From positions 1-6,611 of the forward strand of contig JAGGZZ010000169.1 in assembly GCA_021161765.1 (NCBI GenBank): a DNA stretch of 6,611 nucleotides. The letters run 5' to 3'. Shown piece by piece: positions 1-6,058 of this stretch. The translations under genes were made by a program, and so were the position numbers. The notes beneath the pieces are model-generated. The model had not been told where the DNA came from and searched no databases. It was given only the letters and a program-made list of their open reading frames with translations. The number at the start of each line of letters is the position of its first letter. Position 1 is the first letter of the stretch. This DNA comes from Candidatus Methanophagales archaeon (lineage in GTDB: Archaea; Halobacteriota; Syntropharchaeia; Alkanophagales; Methanospirareceae).

Positions 1-1031
1 GTCACTAACGGCTGCTCGCAGAACCATATAAATCCTCTTCCGGCCTTCCTGTAAAGGTAGTCTATGTCATACGTTATTCTATCGTGGGGCGAGAATACAA
101 ATTGCAGCGCGAGAAAGCCCACCGCGGTCATCATCAGTAACTCCAGCGTGCCTATCGTATGTCCAAATGCGTATGCATGGTAGTGTAACGCTTCTCCTGC
201 ATAAGGCAGTATCCCATAGAGCATTTTTGGATATACACCGATGGCAACGCAAAGGAACGCTACAGCACTCATCGCGATTAGCATGGGTAACGGTGCCTCT
301 TTCGCTTCTATTTCATCGTTCTTCTTGAAGAACGTGAAATAAGTTAGTTTCAAGAACGAAAGGAACGTGCCCACAGACCCTAACAACAACATAAGTACAA
401 GTATGTGCATTCCTTCCAGTTCCGCCGCATGGATTACCATACCCTTGCTCACGTAGCCGTTAAACCCAGGCACGCCGGAAATGGAAAACGCAGCTATCAT
501 GCACGTGATCATCGTTATCGGCATCTTCTTCGCCAGCCCGCCAAGTTCCGTCAGGTTATGCCTTCCCGTACTGTATATCACCGCGCCCATGCACATGAAC
601 AGCAGCGCTTTATACAGGATATGGTTGAAAACGTGTGCGATTCCACCGTTTATGCCTATATATGTGCCTATTCCTATCCCCGCTACCATGTAGCCTACCT
701 GTGACACAATATGGTAGGAAAGGAGTTTCCGCACGTCGTTCTGCATCAGTGCGAATGCAACGCCGTAGAGACACATCACACCGCCCATGTACGCTACCGC
801 TTCGACACCCGGGAAAGTCCTCGCAAGCACGTACACACCTGTCTTTGTCGTAAATACACACATAAATACCGCACCGGCTATCGTTGCCTTCGGATACGAA
901 TCCGGCAGCCATGAATGAAGTGGTATGAATGCCGTGTTTACTCCTACCCCTATAAGCAGAAGGAAATATCCTATGCCCGATTCTACGGGTCCAACCGCGA
1001 TAGAACCCGTATTCATGTAGTGTATCAGTAT
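1..1031 (-). CDS. Mrp/Mnh-type Na+/H+ antiporter subunit D-like protein, C-terminal part (after frameshift, runs off left edge)
   Basis: This is the continuation of the antiporter gene that starts at 1540, displaced by one frame after a G5 run. The frame has no stop from 1031 to the left edge (343 codons). Directly visible are family hallmarks: IPLHSWLPDSYPKAT just after the frameshift, then TTKTGVYVLAR, LLSYHIVSQVGYM, HVFNHILYKALLF and LTELGGLAKKMP, with many hydrophobic helices between. These belong to the proton-conducting transporter family (NuoL/M/N, MrpA/D), whose members move H+ or Na+ across the cytoplasmic membrane in multi-subunit complexes. The lysine usually found before the PLHSWLP motif is Asn here (936-938). 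A charged cytoplasmic tail (around YDIDYLYRKAGRGF) follows the last helices. The first in-frame ATG is at 1016-1014, so alone this part would have no good start. Product class is fairly sure; the exact subunit name is less so. Confidence 0.82.
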   Translation of the reverse strand, partial: MLIHYMNTGSIAVGPVESGIGYFLLLIGVGVNTAFIPLHSWLPDSYPKATIAGAVFMCVFTTKTGVYVLARTFPGVEAVAYMGGVMCLYGVAFALMQNDVRKLLSYHIVSQVGYMVAGIGIGTYIGINGGIAHVFNHILYKALLFMCMGAVIYSTGRHNLTELGGLAKKMPITMITCMIAAFSISGVPGFNGYVSKGMVIHAAELEGMHILVLMLLLGSVGTFLSFLKLTYFTFFKKNDEIEAKEAPLPMLIAMSAVAFLCVAIGVYPKMLYGILPYAGEALHYHAYAFGHTIGTLELLMMTAVGFLALQFVFSPHDRITYDIDYLYRKAGRGFIWFCEQPLV

Positions 1032-1540
1032 CCCCCAAGGAGGGCACAGCCTCCAAGCAAGTGGAATATGATATATCGCATCCCCGCATTTGTCGCCCGC
1101 TCTGTCCGGCTGTACCATATCAAACCGAGCGAGGAGAAAGCCATTATCTCCCAGAAGATATATAGCGTGAAGAAGTCACCGGCAAATACAGCGCCCAGCG
1201 CACTTCCTAAATACAGCAAGCCACATACGAGCTCCCCATTCTCCTTTACTGTATCCAACGAGTATATTATCGCCGCAGCGCCGATTATGGCAAATATATA
1301 ACCCATTATAAGGCTCAATGAATCAGCATGCAGGAATGTCAGCTCAAATCCCGGAAGAACAGAGAATACCCAGTTCGTCTGTGGTCTTATCAACGCCACG
1401 GCGATTAACCCAAGCGCAGCTAAGACGACAAGATAAATCTTCCTCGCCTTGCCCATTCCAAGCAAGGGTATCAATGCCGCTCCTGCAAAATAAATAAATG
1501 CAGGAGGTACATTCGGTATGCTACTTATTATATCTATCAT
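1025..1540 (-). CDS. Mrp/Mnh-type Na+/H+ antiporter subunit D-like protein, N-terminal part (frameshifted)
   Basis: The first 171 codons of the antiporter subunit D-like gene. The ATG at 1540 is preceded by AAGGAGGG (1549-1556) with 8 bases between, a good ribosome site. The protein begins with hydrophobic helices (about residues 15-50), then FLHADSLSLIMGYIFAIIG, typical of the family's region before the conserved core, and FWEIMAFSS near residue 129. The glutamate of that motif (Glu131) matches the membrane-embedded glutamate essential for ion transport in NuoM/MrpD-type subunits. The reading ends at HLLGGCALLGGY followed by TGA (1027-1025); adding one G in the run at 1036-1032 restores the family sequence into the next part. 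Either a sequencing or assembly indel or a true lesion; with it repaired the gene would encode at least about 514 residues, near the usual 480-550. It follows a 90-residue membrane protein gene by 38 bases, so both are probably one transcript. Confidence 0.85.
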   Translation of the reverse strand: MIDIISSIPNVPPAFIYFAGAALIPLLGMGKARKIYLVVLAALGLIAVALIRPQTNWVFSVLPGFELTFLHADSLSLIMGYIFAIIGAAAIIYSLDTVKENGELVCGLLYLGSALGAVFAGDFFTLYIFWEIMAFSSLGLIWYSRTERATNAGMRYIIFHLLGGCALLGGY

Positions 1541-1578
1541 TCTGCTTTCCCTCCTTTTCCACCGTTATTTACGCCCGG

Positions 1579-1851
1579 TTATATCCACAGCGCCCCATAG
1601 GACAGGTAAATAAGCGAATACCCCACAACGAAAGCAATCGAATACAACAGCGCAGTCCCCATCGCTAAGGTATGGACATCTTCCTGACATTCTTCACCGG
1701 GCATTTCTAAACCCCGCATGTTGTAGCGTACGTACGAGGGAGTGAGTGGCCTCAGCACGGTCACAGCCATCACGTTCAGCAGTATCTTCGTTGCAAGCGC
1801 CGGGTTTTTGCCAAAACATCTCCACGAGCCAAAAATTTTCTTTATTCCCAT
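1579..1851 (-). CDS. small single-span membrane protein upstream of antiporter gene, unknown function
   Basis: A 90-residue protein I do not recognise. The ATG at 1851 is the only reasonable start: an in-frame stop lies five codons upstream (1866-1864), and GGAGGTGA (1871-1864) sits 12 bases before it. The first 45 residues are basic (Lys/Arg-rich, with CFGKNPA at 12-18), followed by an acidic patch (PGEECQED, 51-58) and one membrane helix at about 61-88 (TLAMGTALLYSIAFVVGYSL). It lies 38 bases upstream of the subunit D-like gene on the same strand, so it is most likely an accessory or small subunit of that antiporter complex. It does not look like MnhC/NuoK, which normally precedes subunit D and has three helices. 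Its start resembles that of the 81-residue protein at 5704-5949. Confidence 0.65.
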   Translation of the reverse strand: MGIKKIFGSWRCFGKNPALATKILLNVMAVTVLRPLTPSYVRYNMRGLEMPGEECQEDVHTLAMGTALLYSIAFVVGYSLIYLSYGALWI

Positions 1852-1965
1852 TTTCTTTCCTTTTCACCTCCTTTTTTATTCTTCCGAGAACACCTTCTTC
1901 ACCTCGCTTTTTATCCCCTTTTGCGCGCACCCTTCCCGCGCCTTTGGTGTCACCAGTGTCCTCAA

Positions 1966-1979
1966 TTACATATATGTAA
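1966..1979. promoter_or_regulatory. perfect 14-bp palindrome, candidate operator
   Basis: TTACATATATGTAA is its own reverse complement. It lies between the presumed minus-strand TATA box (1987-1996) and the predicted start site near 1965, where a bound dimeric repressor would block initiation of the antiporter operon. It is about 60 bases upstream of the plus-strand promoter, so it could also affect the divergent gene. The regulator is unknown. Confidence 0.45.
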
Positions 1980-1986
1980 CATGTGC

Positions 1987-2004
1987 CTTAAAAAGCTTTC
2001 GGTT
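1987..2004 (-). promoter_or_regulatory. archaeal promoter (BRE/TATA) for the antiporter operon
   Basis: Read on the minus strand this stretch is ACCGAAAGCTTTTTAAGG, an archaeal BRE (CGAAA) followed by a TATA element (CTTTTTAAG). A TATA centre near 1991 predicts transcription start near 1965, giving a leader of about 115 bases to the ATG at 1851. No other box in the intergenic region fits as well on this strand. Inferred from consensus only. Confidence 0.5.
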
Positions 2005-2034
2005 TTTTACAGATAAATGTCGAGATGCAAAAAT

Positions 2035-2051
2035 CGAAATGTATTTATATA
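2035..2051 (+). promoter_or_regulatory. archaeal promoter (BRE/TATA) for the membrane-paralog/CBS genes
   Basis: CGAAATGTATTTATATA contains a BRE-like CGAAA and the canonical archaeal box TTTATATA (2044-2051). The predicted start of transcription is near 2074, about 50 bases before the ATG at 2124. A second A/T-rich box (ATATTTATAAGG, about 2066-2077) is an alternative that would start transcription near 2098. Confidence 0.5.
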
Positions 2052-2123
2052 CCCTTATCCCTCAGATATTTATAAGGATAAAATTTAATATTGGATGGAA
2101 GGAGAGGGGATTTTCAGATAAAA

Positions 2124-3077
2124 ATGGGCGCAAGCGAAACCTTTGAGAAGGTAATAATGGATTGGCGAACTCTGGCAGTGATAGCGGTTGTGACGATTTT
2201 ATGGCGAACAGTCGTAAGCTTTGACAAAGAGATATCGCTTCTGGAAAGTGTGTGCTCAGGTGTTGTTCTTATCGCACTGGGCTGGTTTATCTTCAGTTAT
2301 CTCTATCTGCTGTCTAAGCGAGAGACAAGCTGGATAATTTCGAACAAGGTAGCGCAGGGACTTGCCGTTAGCGTAAGCGCTTTAAACGTTTACGTTCTTG
2401 TTTATTATGTGATGAGATGGTATGAACTAACGACTAAACCTGAAGTTTTTACGCCTCCGGATTATCTTCTCAGAGATCTGAGATTCGCAATGCTGGTGCT
2501 CGCGTACTGTGGATTGATATGGGCAGCGGGATATCTAAAAAAGATGCACGATAATTATCTGCTGGTAACCAAAGAAATGCCCGGGATGCGAAAAGCGAGC
2601 ACAGCAGAATCAATGTTCAGGATACTAACGGATGAACGGACGGTAATAGTGATAATAGGCCTGGTATTTTTATGGCGCGCAATCATAAGTTTCGACAAAC
2701 AGATACTTCCCTGGGAGAGCATGGTCTCGGGTATGGGCCTTTTCATACTGGGCTGGGTTCTTTTCGGCTACATAAGTTCATTAGCAGTAAGAACAACCCG
2801 ACCAAGCGTTGCAAAGATATATCAGGGAATCGCCTTTGCGCTATTCTCTGTAAATATGTATGCTCTCGTTTACTACGGAATGAGGTGGTATAGTATAATA
2901 TTCATGGCAGTTTCGGAAGAAGCTTTGGTGCCACTGGATTTTGTGTTCCGTGATATAGGATATTTCGCGCTGGCGATATTTTTTTGCACGTCAATCGTGC
3001 TATCTAAATATCTGGAAAGGGCATCTGAAGAGTGTGAATATTTGATTAAAAAAGGAGAGAAGGGGTATAAGGAGTAG
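2124..3077 (+). CDS. eight-helix membrane protein with internal duplication (paralog A), unknown family
   Basis: A 317-residue integral membrane protein that I cannot place in a known family. It is two copies of a four-helix unit: helices at about 15-33, 42-63, 78-98 and 118-138, then 172-190, 199-220, 234-255 and 275-296. Each unit carries LWR....S.D......ES..SG......GW (LWR at 26-28 and 183-185), N.Y.LVYY.MRWY (88-100 and 244-256) and D....RD (113-118 and 272-277) at equivalent places. Arg, Asp, Glu and Asn within or at the edge of helices suggest a transport, channel or sensing role rather than a mere anchor. The start at ATG 2124 is chosen because it makes the N-terminus align residue for residue with the paralog at 3255; a purine-rich GGAGAGGGGA lies 13 bases upstream. 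A TTG at 2091 is possible but sits before that ribosome site. It leads the plus-strand cluster from a clear promoter. Confidence 0.85.
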   Translation: MGASETFEKVIMDWRTLAVIAVVTILWRTVVSFDKEISLLESVCSGVVLIALGWFIFSYLYLLSKRETSWIISNKVAQGLAVSVSALNVYVLVYYVMRWYELTTKPEVFTPPDYLLRDLRFAMLVLAYCGLIWAAGYLKKMHDNYLLVTKEMPGMRKASTAESMFRILTDERTVIVIIGLVFLWRAIISFDKQILPWESMVSGMGLFILGWVLFGYISSLAVRTTRPSVAKIYQGIAFALFSVNMYALVYYGMRWYSIIFMAVSEEALVPLDFVFRDIGYFALAIFFCTSIVLSKYLERASEECEYLIKKGEKGYKE

Positions 3078-3105
3078 TATCTTGACTTTTTCATATTTAA
3101 AATTT

Positions 3106-3207
3106 ACCGCAGAGAACGCTGAGTTCACAGAGGAAATAAGGGATTAGTAACCCTAAAACCTAAACCTCTAAATCTACATCCTCTGCGTTCTCCGTGAACT
3201 CTGCGGT
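3106..3207. repeat. 102-bp inverted-repeat element built of 9-base units
   Basis: Left arm 3106-3134 (ACCGCAGAG AACGCTGAG TTCACAGAG GA) and right arm 3179-3207, whose reverse complement is ACCGCAGAG TTCACGGAG AACGCAGAG GA. The arms are nearly complementary, but each consists of 9-base units and the second and third units are in swapped order. The 44-base loop is A/C-rich (CCTAAAACCTAAACCTC). It resembles the CCGCAGAGAACGC-type intergenic repeats I recall from many environmental prokaryote genomes, probably a non-coding mobile or structural repeat. It separates the two membrane paralogs and contains no gene; as RNA it could fold and may affect read-through from the first paralog to the second. 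Confidence 0.75.
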
Positions 3208-3254
3208 TAGTTAATCTGACAATGTCAATGTATTGATATTTGGGGATTTTGAAG

Positions 3255-4202
3255 ATGACCAAGAGGGAATTTTTATTCAGAGCAATAACCGACGAGAGGG
3301 TCTTAATAGCAATAGTGGGCATAGCGTTCTTATGGCGAGCGGTTGTAAGCTCTGATGAAAAAATAACCTTCTGGGAAAGTGCGTGTTCGGGTGTAAGTCT
3401 GTTCATAATTGGCTGGCTCCTTTTCGCGTACATGTATTCTATGTCCCGGAAACCGACGGATTGGCCGGCAACGAACAGGATTTATCGCGGTATTGCCCTT
3501 TGTCTTATCGTCCTAAACGTTTATATTGCGATTTACTATGGAATGAGATGGTTTGGATTAATGCGTGTAGAAATTTCCGTGTCGCACGATTACATCTACC
3601 AGGATTTAAGATATGTCATCTTTATGATGTATTATTGCGTAGCAATTGGCTCGGCGCGATATCTGAGAGGGATGCGCGAGAAATACAGACTGCTAATAAA
3701 AGAACGACCAAAGAAAAGCGCGAAGAATATAAAAGAAGCCATATTCTTCGTGATGACGCATGAACGAACATTGGTGGTGGTAATAGCAGCGGCGATTTTA
3801 TGGCGAGTAGCTATACGCACTGACAGCGGGGTTACCTTCTGGGAGAGTACGCTTTCGGGCATTTCGCTTATCGTATGGGGGTGGTCCATCTTTGGATACC
3901 TCTGTGCTTTGAGCGTGAAAGTGCGGCACAAACTCGATTTGACCCGAGTCATCCAGCATGCAGCACTTGGTCTATGCACCGTAAACATTTATGCCGTTTT
4001 TTACTATGGGCTGAGATGGTATGAACTGATATGCAGAATTATGGGAGAGGTAACCGAGACGTACGTGCCACAGCCGCAGGATTTGGTCTTTAAGGATGTA
4101 AGATACGTCATGTTAGTGCTTTTTTATTGCGCAATAGTGCTATTAGCGAAGCATCTGGTAAAGGCTTATGAGGATTATACCGTACCCGCGCGGAAAAGTT
4201 AA
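3255..4202 (+). CDS. eight-helix membrane protein with internal duplication (paralog B), unknown family
   Basis: A 315-residue paralog of the preceding gene with the same plan: two four-helix units, helices at about 15-33, 42-63, 77-98, 119-137, then 171-188, 198-219, 233-256 and 281-301. Signature motifs recur: LWRAVVSSDEKITFWES (26-42), NVYIAIYYGMRWF (88-100), DYIYQDLRY (112-120), and LWRVAIRTD...FWES (182-198), NIYAVFYYGLRWYEL (244-258), DLVFKDVRY (276-284). The unit-to-unit linker is strongly basic (RPKKSAKNIK, 151-160), placing it in the cytoplasm by the positive-inside rule. The ATG at 3255 has GGGGA 8 bases upstream and matches the start of the paralog; a TTG at 3240 is less likely because it precedes the ribosome site. 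The CBS-domain gene follows after 11 bases, so both are almost certainly cotranscribed and may form one membrane-plus-sensor unit. Function unknown; transporter, channel or membrane sensor are the reasonable options. Confidence 0.86.
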   Translation: MTKREFLFRAITDERVLIAIVGIAFLWRAVVSSDEKITFWESACSGVSLFIIGWLLFAYMYSMSRKPTDWPATNRIYRGIALCLIVLNVYIAIYYGMRWFGLMRVEISVSHDYIYQDLRYVIFMMYYCVAIGSARYLRGMREKYRLLIKERPKKSAKNIKEAIFFVMTHERTLVVVIAAAILWRVAIRTDSGVTFWESTLSGISLIVWGWSIFGYLCALSVKVRHKLDLTRVIQHAALGLCTVNIYAVFYYGLRWYELICRIMGEVTETYVPQPQDLVFKDVRYVMLVLFYCAIVLLAKHLVKAYEDYTVPARKS

Positions 4203-4213
4203 TAGGAAAAACG

Positions 4214-5629
4214 ATGGACTGGCGGAGAAAAATATCCTTGGAAAGGGAAATAGTGAGGCTTGAAGGCGATAAAAAGAACGGGAAGATAAAAATATCGGGC
4301 TCTTTTAAAATAACAACCTTTCAGAAATGGTGCAGAATAGGGCTCGTTTTCAGATTCAGTGAAACGGTGAAGTGGTACGAATATGAACCCTCCATCGGAC
4401 TTCAATTCAACAATTACAGGTTATCAATTGCTGATCACATGGGAAAGGTTTTGTTCAGTGAGAAAAGGTCATTTATGGAGTTCGCTTCGGAGTTCAAGAC
4501 TACTTATACAGGTCGGCGGTTTTTGGGTAGATACACGGCAACTCACAGGGGTGAGGTGGCAATATTGGAATTCATACCGCCGAGTCCTGGCAGATATGAA
4601 CTTGATTTTGATCTGGCTGCAGATGAAGACTTTTCGGAAACAGGGCATAAGAGAATGACTTCGTTTCAGGAACTCACGCTATATGTGAGAGAGGGGGTAG
4701 AACCCCTGGAGGGCATGGACTATCCACATAAGCGAATTGATTTGATGAAAGTGAGCGATATAATGACACGTCCAATCATCGCAGAAGATGAAGATGTTTT
4801 GGTTACCGAGATAGCGAAGGACATGGCAGAACGGGGGGTAGGAGGTGTAGTGATAACCTCGGCTAGTAAACCCGCAGGCATTATTACTGACCGGGATCTC
4901 GTCTCACGAGTTCTACTAAGGAATAGAAGGGCAAGCGAAGTAAAAGCAAAAGAAATAATGTCTTCCCCCTTGATTACTATCGAGCCCCAAACGTCAGTTA
5001 AAGAAGCATGTGAACTCGTAGCAGAGAGGGGCATAAAAAGGTTACCCGTGGTTGAAAACGATGTGCTCATCGGTGTTGTAAGTATCGGAAACATCCTGAC
5101 AAAGAAGCCGGGGTGTGTAAAAAAAATTTATAACCATCCAGAAGTGCTGTCTTTAGCAAGTAGATGTAAACAGGCAATCCGTTCGGCAGTCCCCTATTTT
5201 CTATTTAGAAGAGAAAAAAGGGAAGAAAAAGGGAAGATTGCCGTCAGAGATATAATGACTCGTTCAACCGTCACTGAAGATGAAGACACGCTGGTCACTA
5301 AAATAGCAGAAGATATGAAAGAGTTGGGGATAGGGAGCGTAGTGATAACCTCAAAAGGCAAACCAGCAGGGATTATTACCGAGCGCGACATCGCATTGAA
5401 GGTTCTATTAACGGATAAGGAGGCAAACGGAGTAAAAGCGAAGGAGATAATGGCTTCCCCTCTGGTAACCGTCAAGCCAGAAGCATCAGTAGACGAAGTG
5501 TGTAAGCTTGCGGCGAAGAAAGGCATAAAGAGGGTGCCGGTGGTTGAAAATGGCTCGCTCGTGGGCATTGTAAGTATTCAAGACCTGCTGAGAAGGAAGC
5601 CGGAGTGTGTACGGGAATTCTACTTTTAG
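4214..5629 (+). CDS. four-CBS-domain protein with novel N-terminal domain
   Basis: A 471-residue soluble protein. Residues 1-172 form a domain I do not recognise, with alternating hydrophobic/polar segments suggestive of beta strands (KIKISGSFKI, RIGLVFRFSE, EVAILEFIPPSPGRYELDFD). Then come four CBS domains: about 179-235, 244-298, 343-399 and 407-463, paired into two Bateman modules joined by a basic linker (299-342). Each CBS has the nucleotide-contact motif of the family: GIITDRDL, GVVSIGNI, GIITERDI and GIVSIQDL. Bateman modules usually bind adenosine nucleotides (AMP, ATP, SAM, c-di-AMP) and control an attached or partner enzyme or channel; the ligand here cannot be told. No membrane helix or signal peptide is seen, so it is cytoplasmic. 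ATG 4214 has AGGA six bases upstream and lies 11 bases after the membrane paralog, arguing for one operon and for a regulatory link. The last two CBS domains closely match the stand-alone protein at 6059-6451. Confidence 0.9.
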   Translation: MDWRRKISLEREIVRLEGDKKNGKIKISGSFKITTFQKWCRIGLVFRFSETVKWYEYEPSIGLQFNNYRLSIADHMGKVLFSEKRSFMEFASEFKTTYTGRRFLGRYTATHRGEVAILEFIPPSPGRYELDFDLAADEDFSETGHKRMTSFQELTLYVREGVEPLEGMDYPHKRIDLMKVSDIMTRPIIAEDEDVLVTEIAKDMAERGVGGVVITSASKPAGIITDRDLVSRVLLRNRRASEVKAKEIMSSPLITIEPQTSVKEACELVAERGIKRLPVVENDVLIGVVSIGNILTKKPGCVKKIYNHPEVLSLASRCKQAIRSAVPYFLFRREKREEKGKIAVRDIMTRSTVTEDEDTLVTKIAEDMKELGIGSVVITSKGKPAGIITERDIALKVLLTDKEANGVKAKEIMASPLVTVKPEASVDEVCKLAAKKGIKRVPVVENGSLVGIVSIQDLLRRKPECVREFYF

Positions 5630-5630
5630 T

Positions 5631-5702
5631 GAAGATGAAAGATGCAGGATACAGGATGCAAGACAAACCTGTATCTGGTATCTGGCATCCTGCATCATCT
5701 TC
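5631..5702. repeat. GATGCAGGATAC-type imperfect inverted repeat
   Basis: GATGCAGGATAC (5641-5652) pairs with GCATCCTGCATC (5685-5696) at 11 of 12 positions, extended by GAAGAT at 5631 and ATCTTC at 5697-5702, and by ACAGG/CCTGT further inside. The arms are themselves made of short GATGCA/GATACA-like direct repeats. It fills the whole gap between the stop of the four-CBS gene (5629) and the stop of the convergent small gene (5704), so it may serve as a two-way transcription end as well as being a dispersed genomic repeat. A diverged copy follows the next CBS gene (6455-6496). Confidence 0.7.
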
Positions 5703-5703
5703 T

Positions 5704-5949
5704 TTATATACCCCCCATACCATAAAGCAGCGATAATATATACGCCAGCACGCAGAGAGCAAGGAAGACGAGCGCAAGGAAAATCCCGGCATAAAAACCT
5801 ACTGCCTCTACTTCTACTTCCGGGCAATGCGCCTTTACCGCTTCTACTGCTTGGGCGTCATAAGGCGGGCTTAAAGTCAGCATGAGCCTCATTGTGTCCG
5901 CCGGGCATTTAATAAAACATTTCAGTGCGGTAATAAATTTCCCCCCCAT
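5704..5949 (-). CDS. small single-span membrane protein, unknown function
   Basis: An 81-residue protein I do not recognise. The ATG at 5949 is preceded by AGGTGAGG with four bases between, and by an archaeal promoter on the minus strand. The N-terminal half is soluble, with CFIKCPAD at 11-18 and an alternating stretch EVEVEAV (44-50); one long hydrophobic helix covers about 51-77 (GFYAGIFLALVFLALCVLAY). Three cysteines lie in the first 42 residues (11, 15, 42), and one in the helix (66). Its layout, MG.K start and CF.K.PA motif resemble the 90-residue protein upstream of the antiporter gene, suggesting distant relationship. It lies between two CBS genes, convergent with the first and divergent from the second. 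Good ribosome site and promoter support a real gene; function unknown. Confidence 0.6.
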   Translation of the reverse strand: MGGKFITALKCFIKCPADTMRLMLTLSPPYDAQAVEAVKAHCPEVEVEAVGFYAGIFLALVFLALCVLAYILSLLYGMGGI

Positions 5950-5983
5950 TCTTCCTCACCTATTCATTTATACATAACTCATA

Positions 5984-6000
5984 TATTATAAATATTTCGG
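5984..6000 (-). promoter_or_regulatory. archaeal promoter for the 81-residue membrane protein
   Basis: On the minus strand this reads CCGAAATATTTATAATA, a BRE-like CGAAAT followed by the box TTTATAATA. Predicted transcription start is near 5963, leaving a short leader of about 14 bases before the ATG at 5949 that still contains the ribosome site. Confidence 0.45.
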
Positions 6001-6008
6001 TATTTAAT
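6001..6008 (+). promoter_or_regulatory. probable TATA element for the stand-alone CBS gene
   Basis: TATTTAAT predicts a transcription start near 6031, about 28 bases before the ATG at 6059. The neighbouring ATTATAAATAT (5986-5996) is an alternative with a start near 6017. The region is very A/T-rich, so the exact box cannot be fixed by eye. Confidence 0.35.
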
Positions 6009-6058
6009 TTGATATAGAAAAAAGTAAATTTAGTTTAGTATAGGGGAGAGAAATAAAG

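Noticed and set aside
610..1089. A 159-codon minus-strand frame across the antiporter gene.
   Set aside because: It is Arg/Cys/His-rich with no hydrophobic helices, whereas the neighbouring frame shows continuous antiporter motifs from 1031 to the edge.
1694..1930. A 78-codon minus-strand frame starting with GTG and giving a Lys/Glu-rich peptide.
   Set aside because: It overlaps most of the 90-residue protein in another frame, lacks any domain, and its second half is a poor mixed sequence; the ATG at 1851 with a strong GGAGGTGA explains the region better.
2091..2123. Upstream TTG start for the first membrane paralog.
   Set aside because: It would lie before the purine-rich ribosome site, and ATG 2124 gives an N-terminus of exactly the same length as the paralog (15 residues to the shared Arg).
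3217..3227. TGACAATGTCA, an odd-length palindrome upstream of the second membrane paralog.
   Set aside because: Five-base arms in an A/T-rich gap are expected by chance, and no promoter box is clearly placed next to it.
5641..5700. Short GATGCA/GATACA direct repeats as a possible CRISPR array.
   Set aside because: The units are only 6-8 bases, with no regular spacers, and they form inverted-repeat arms.
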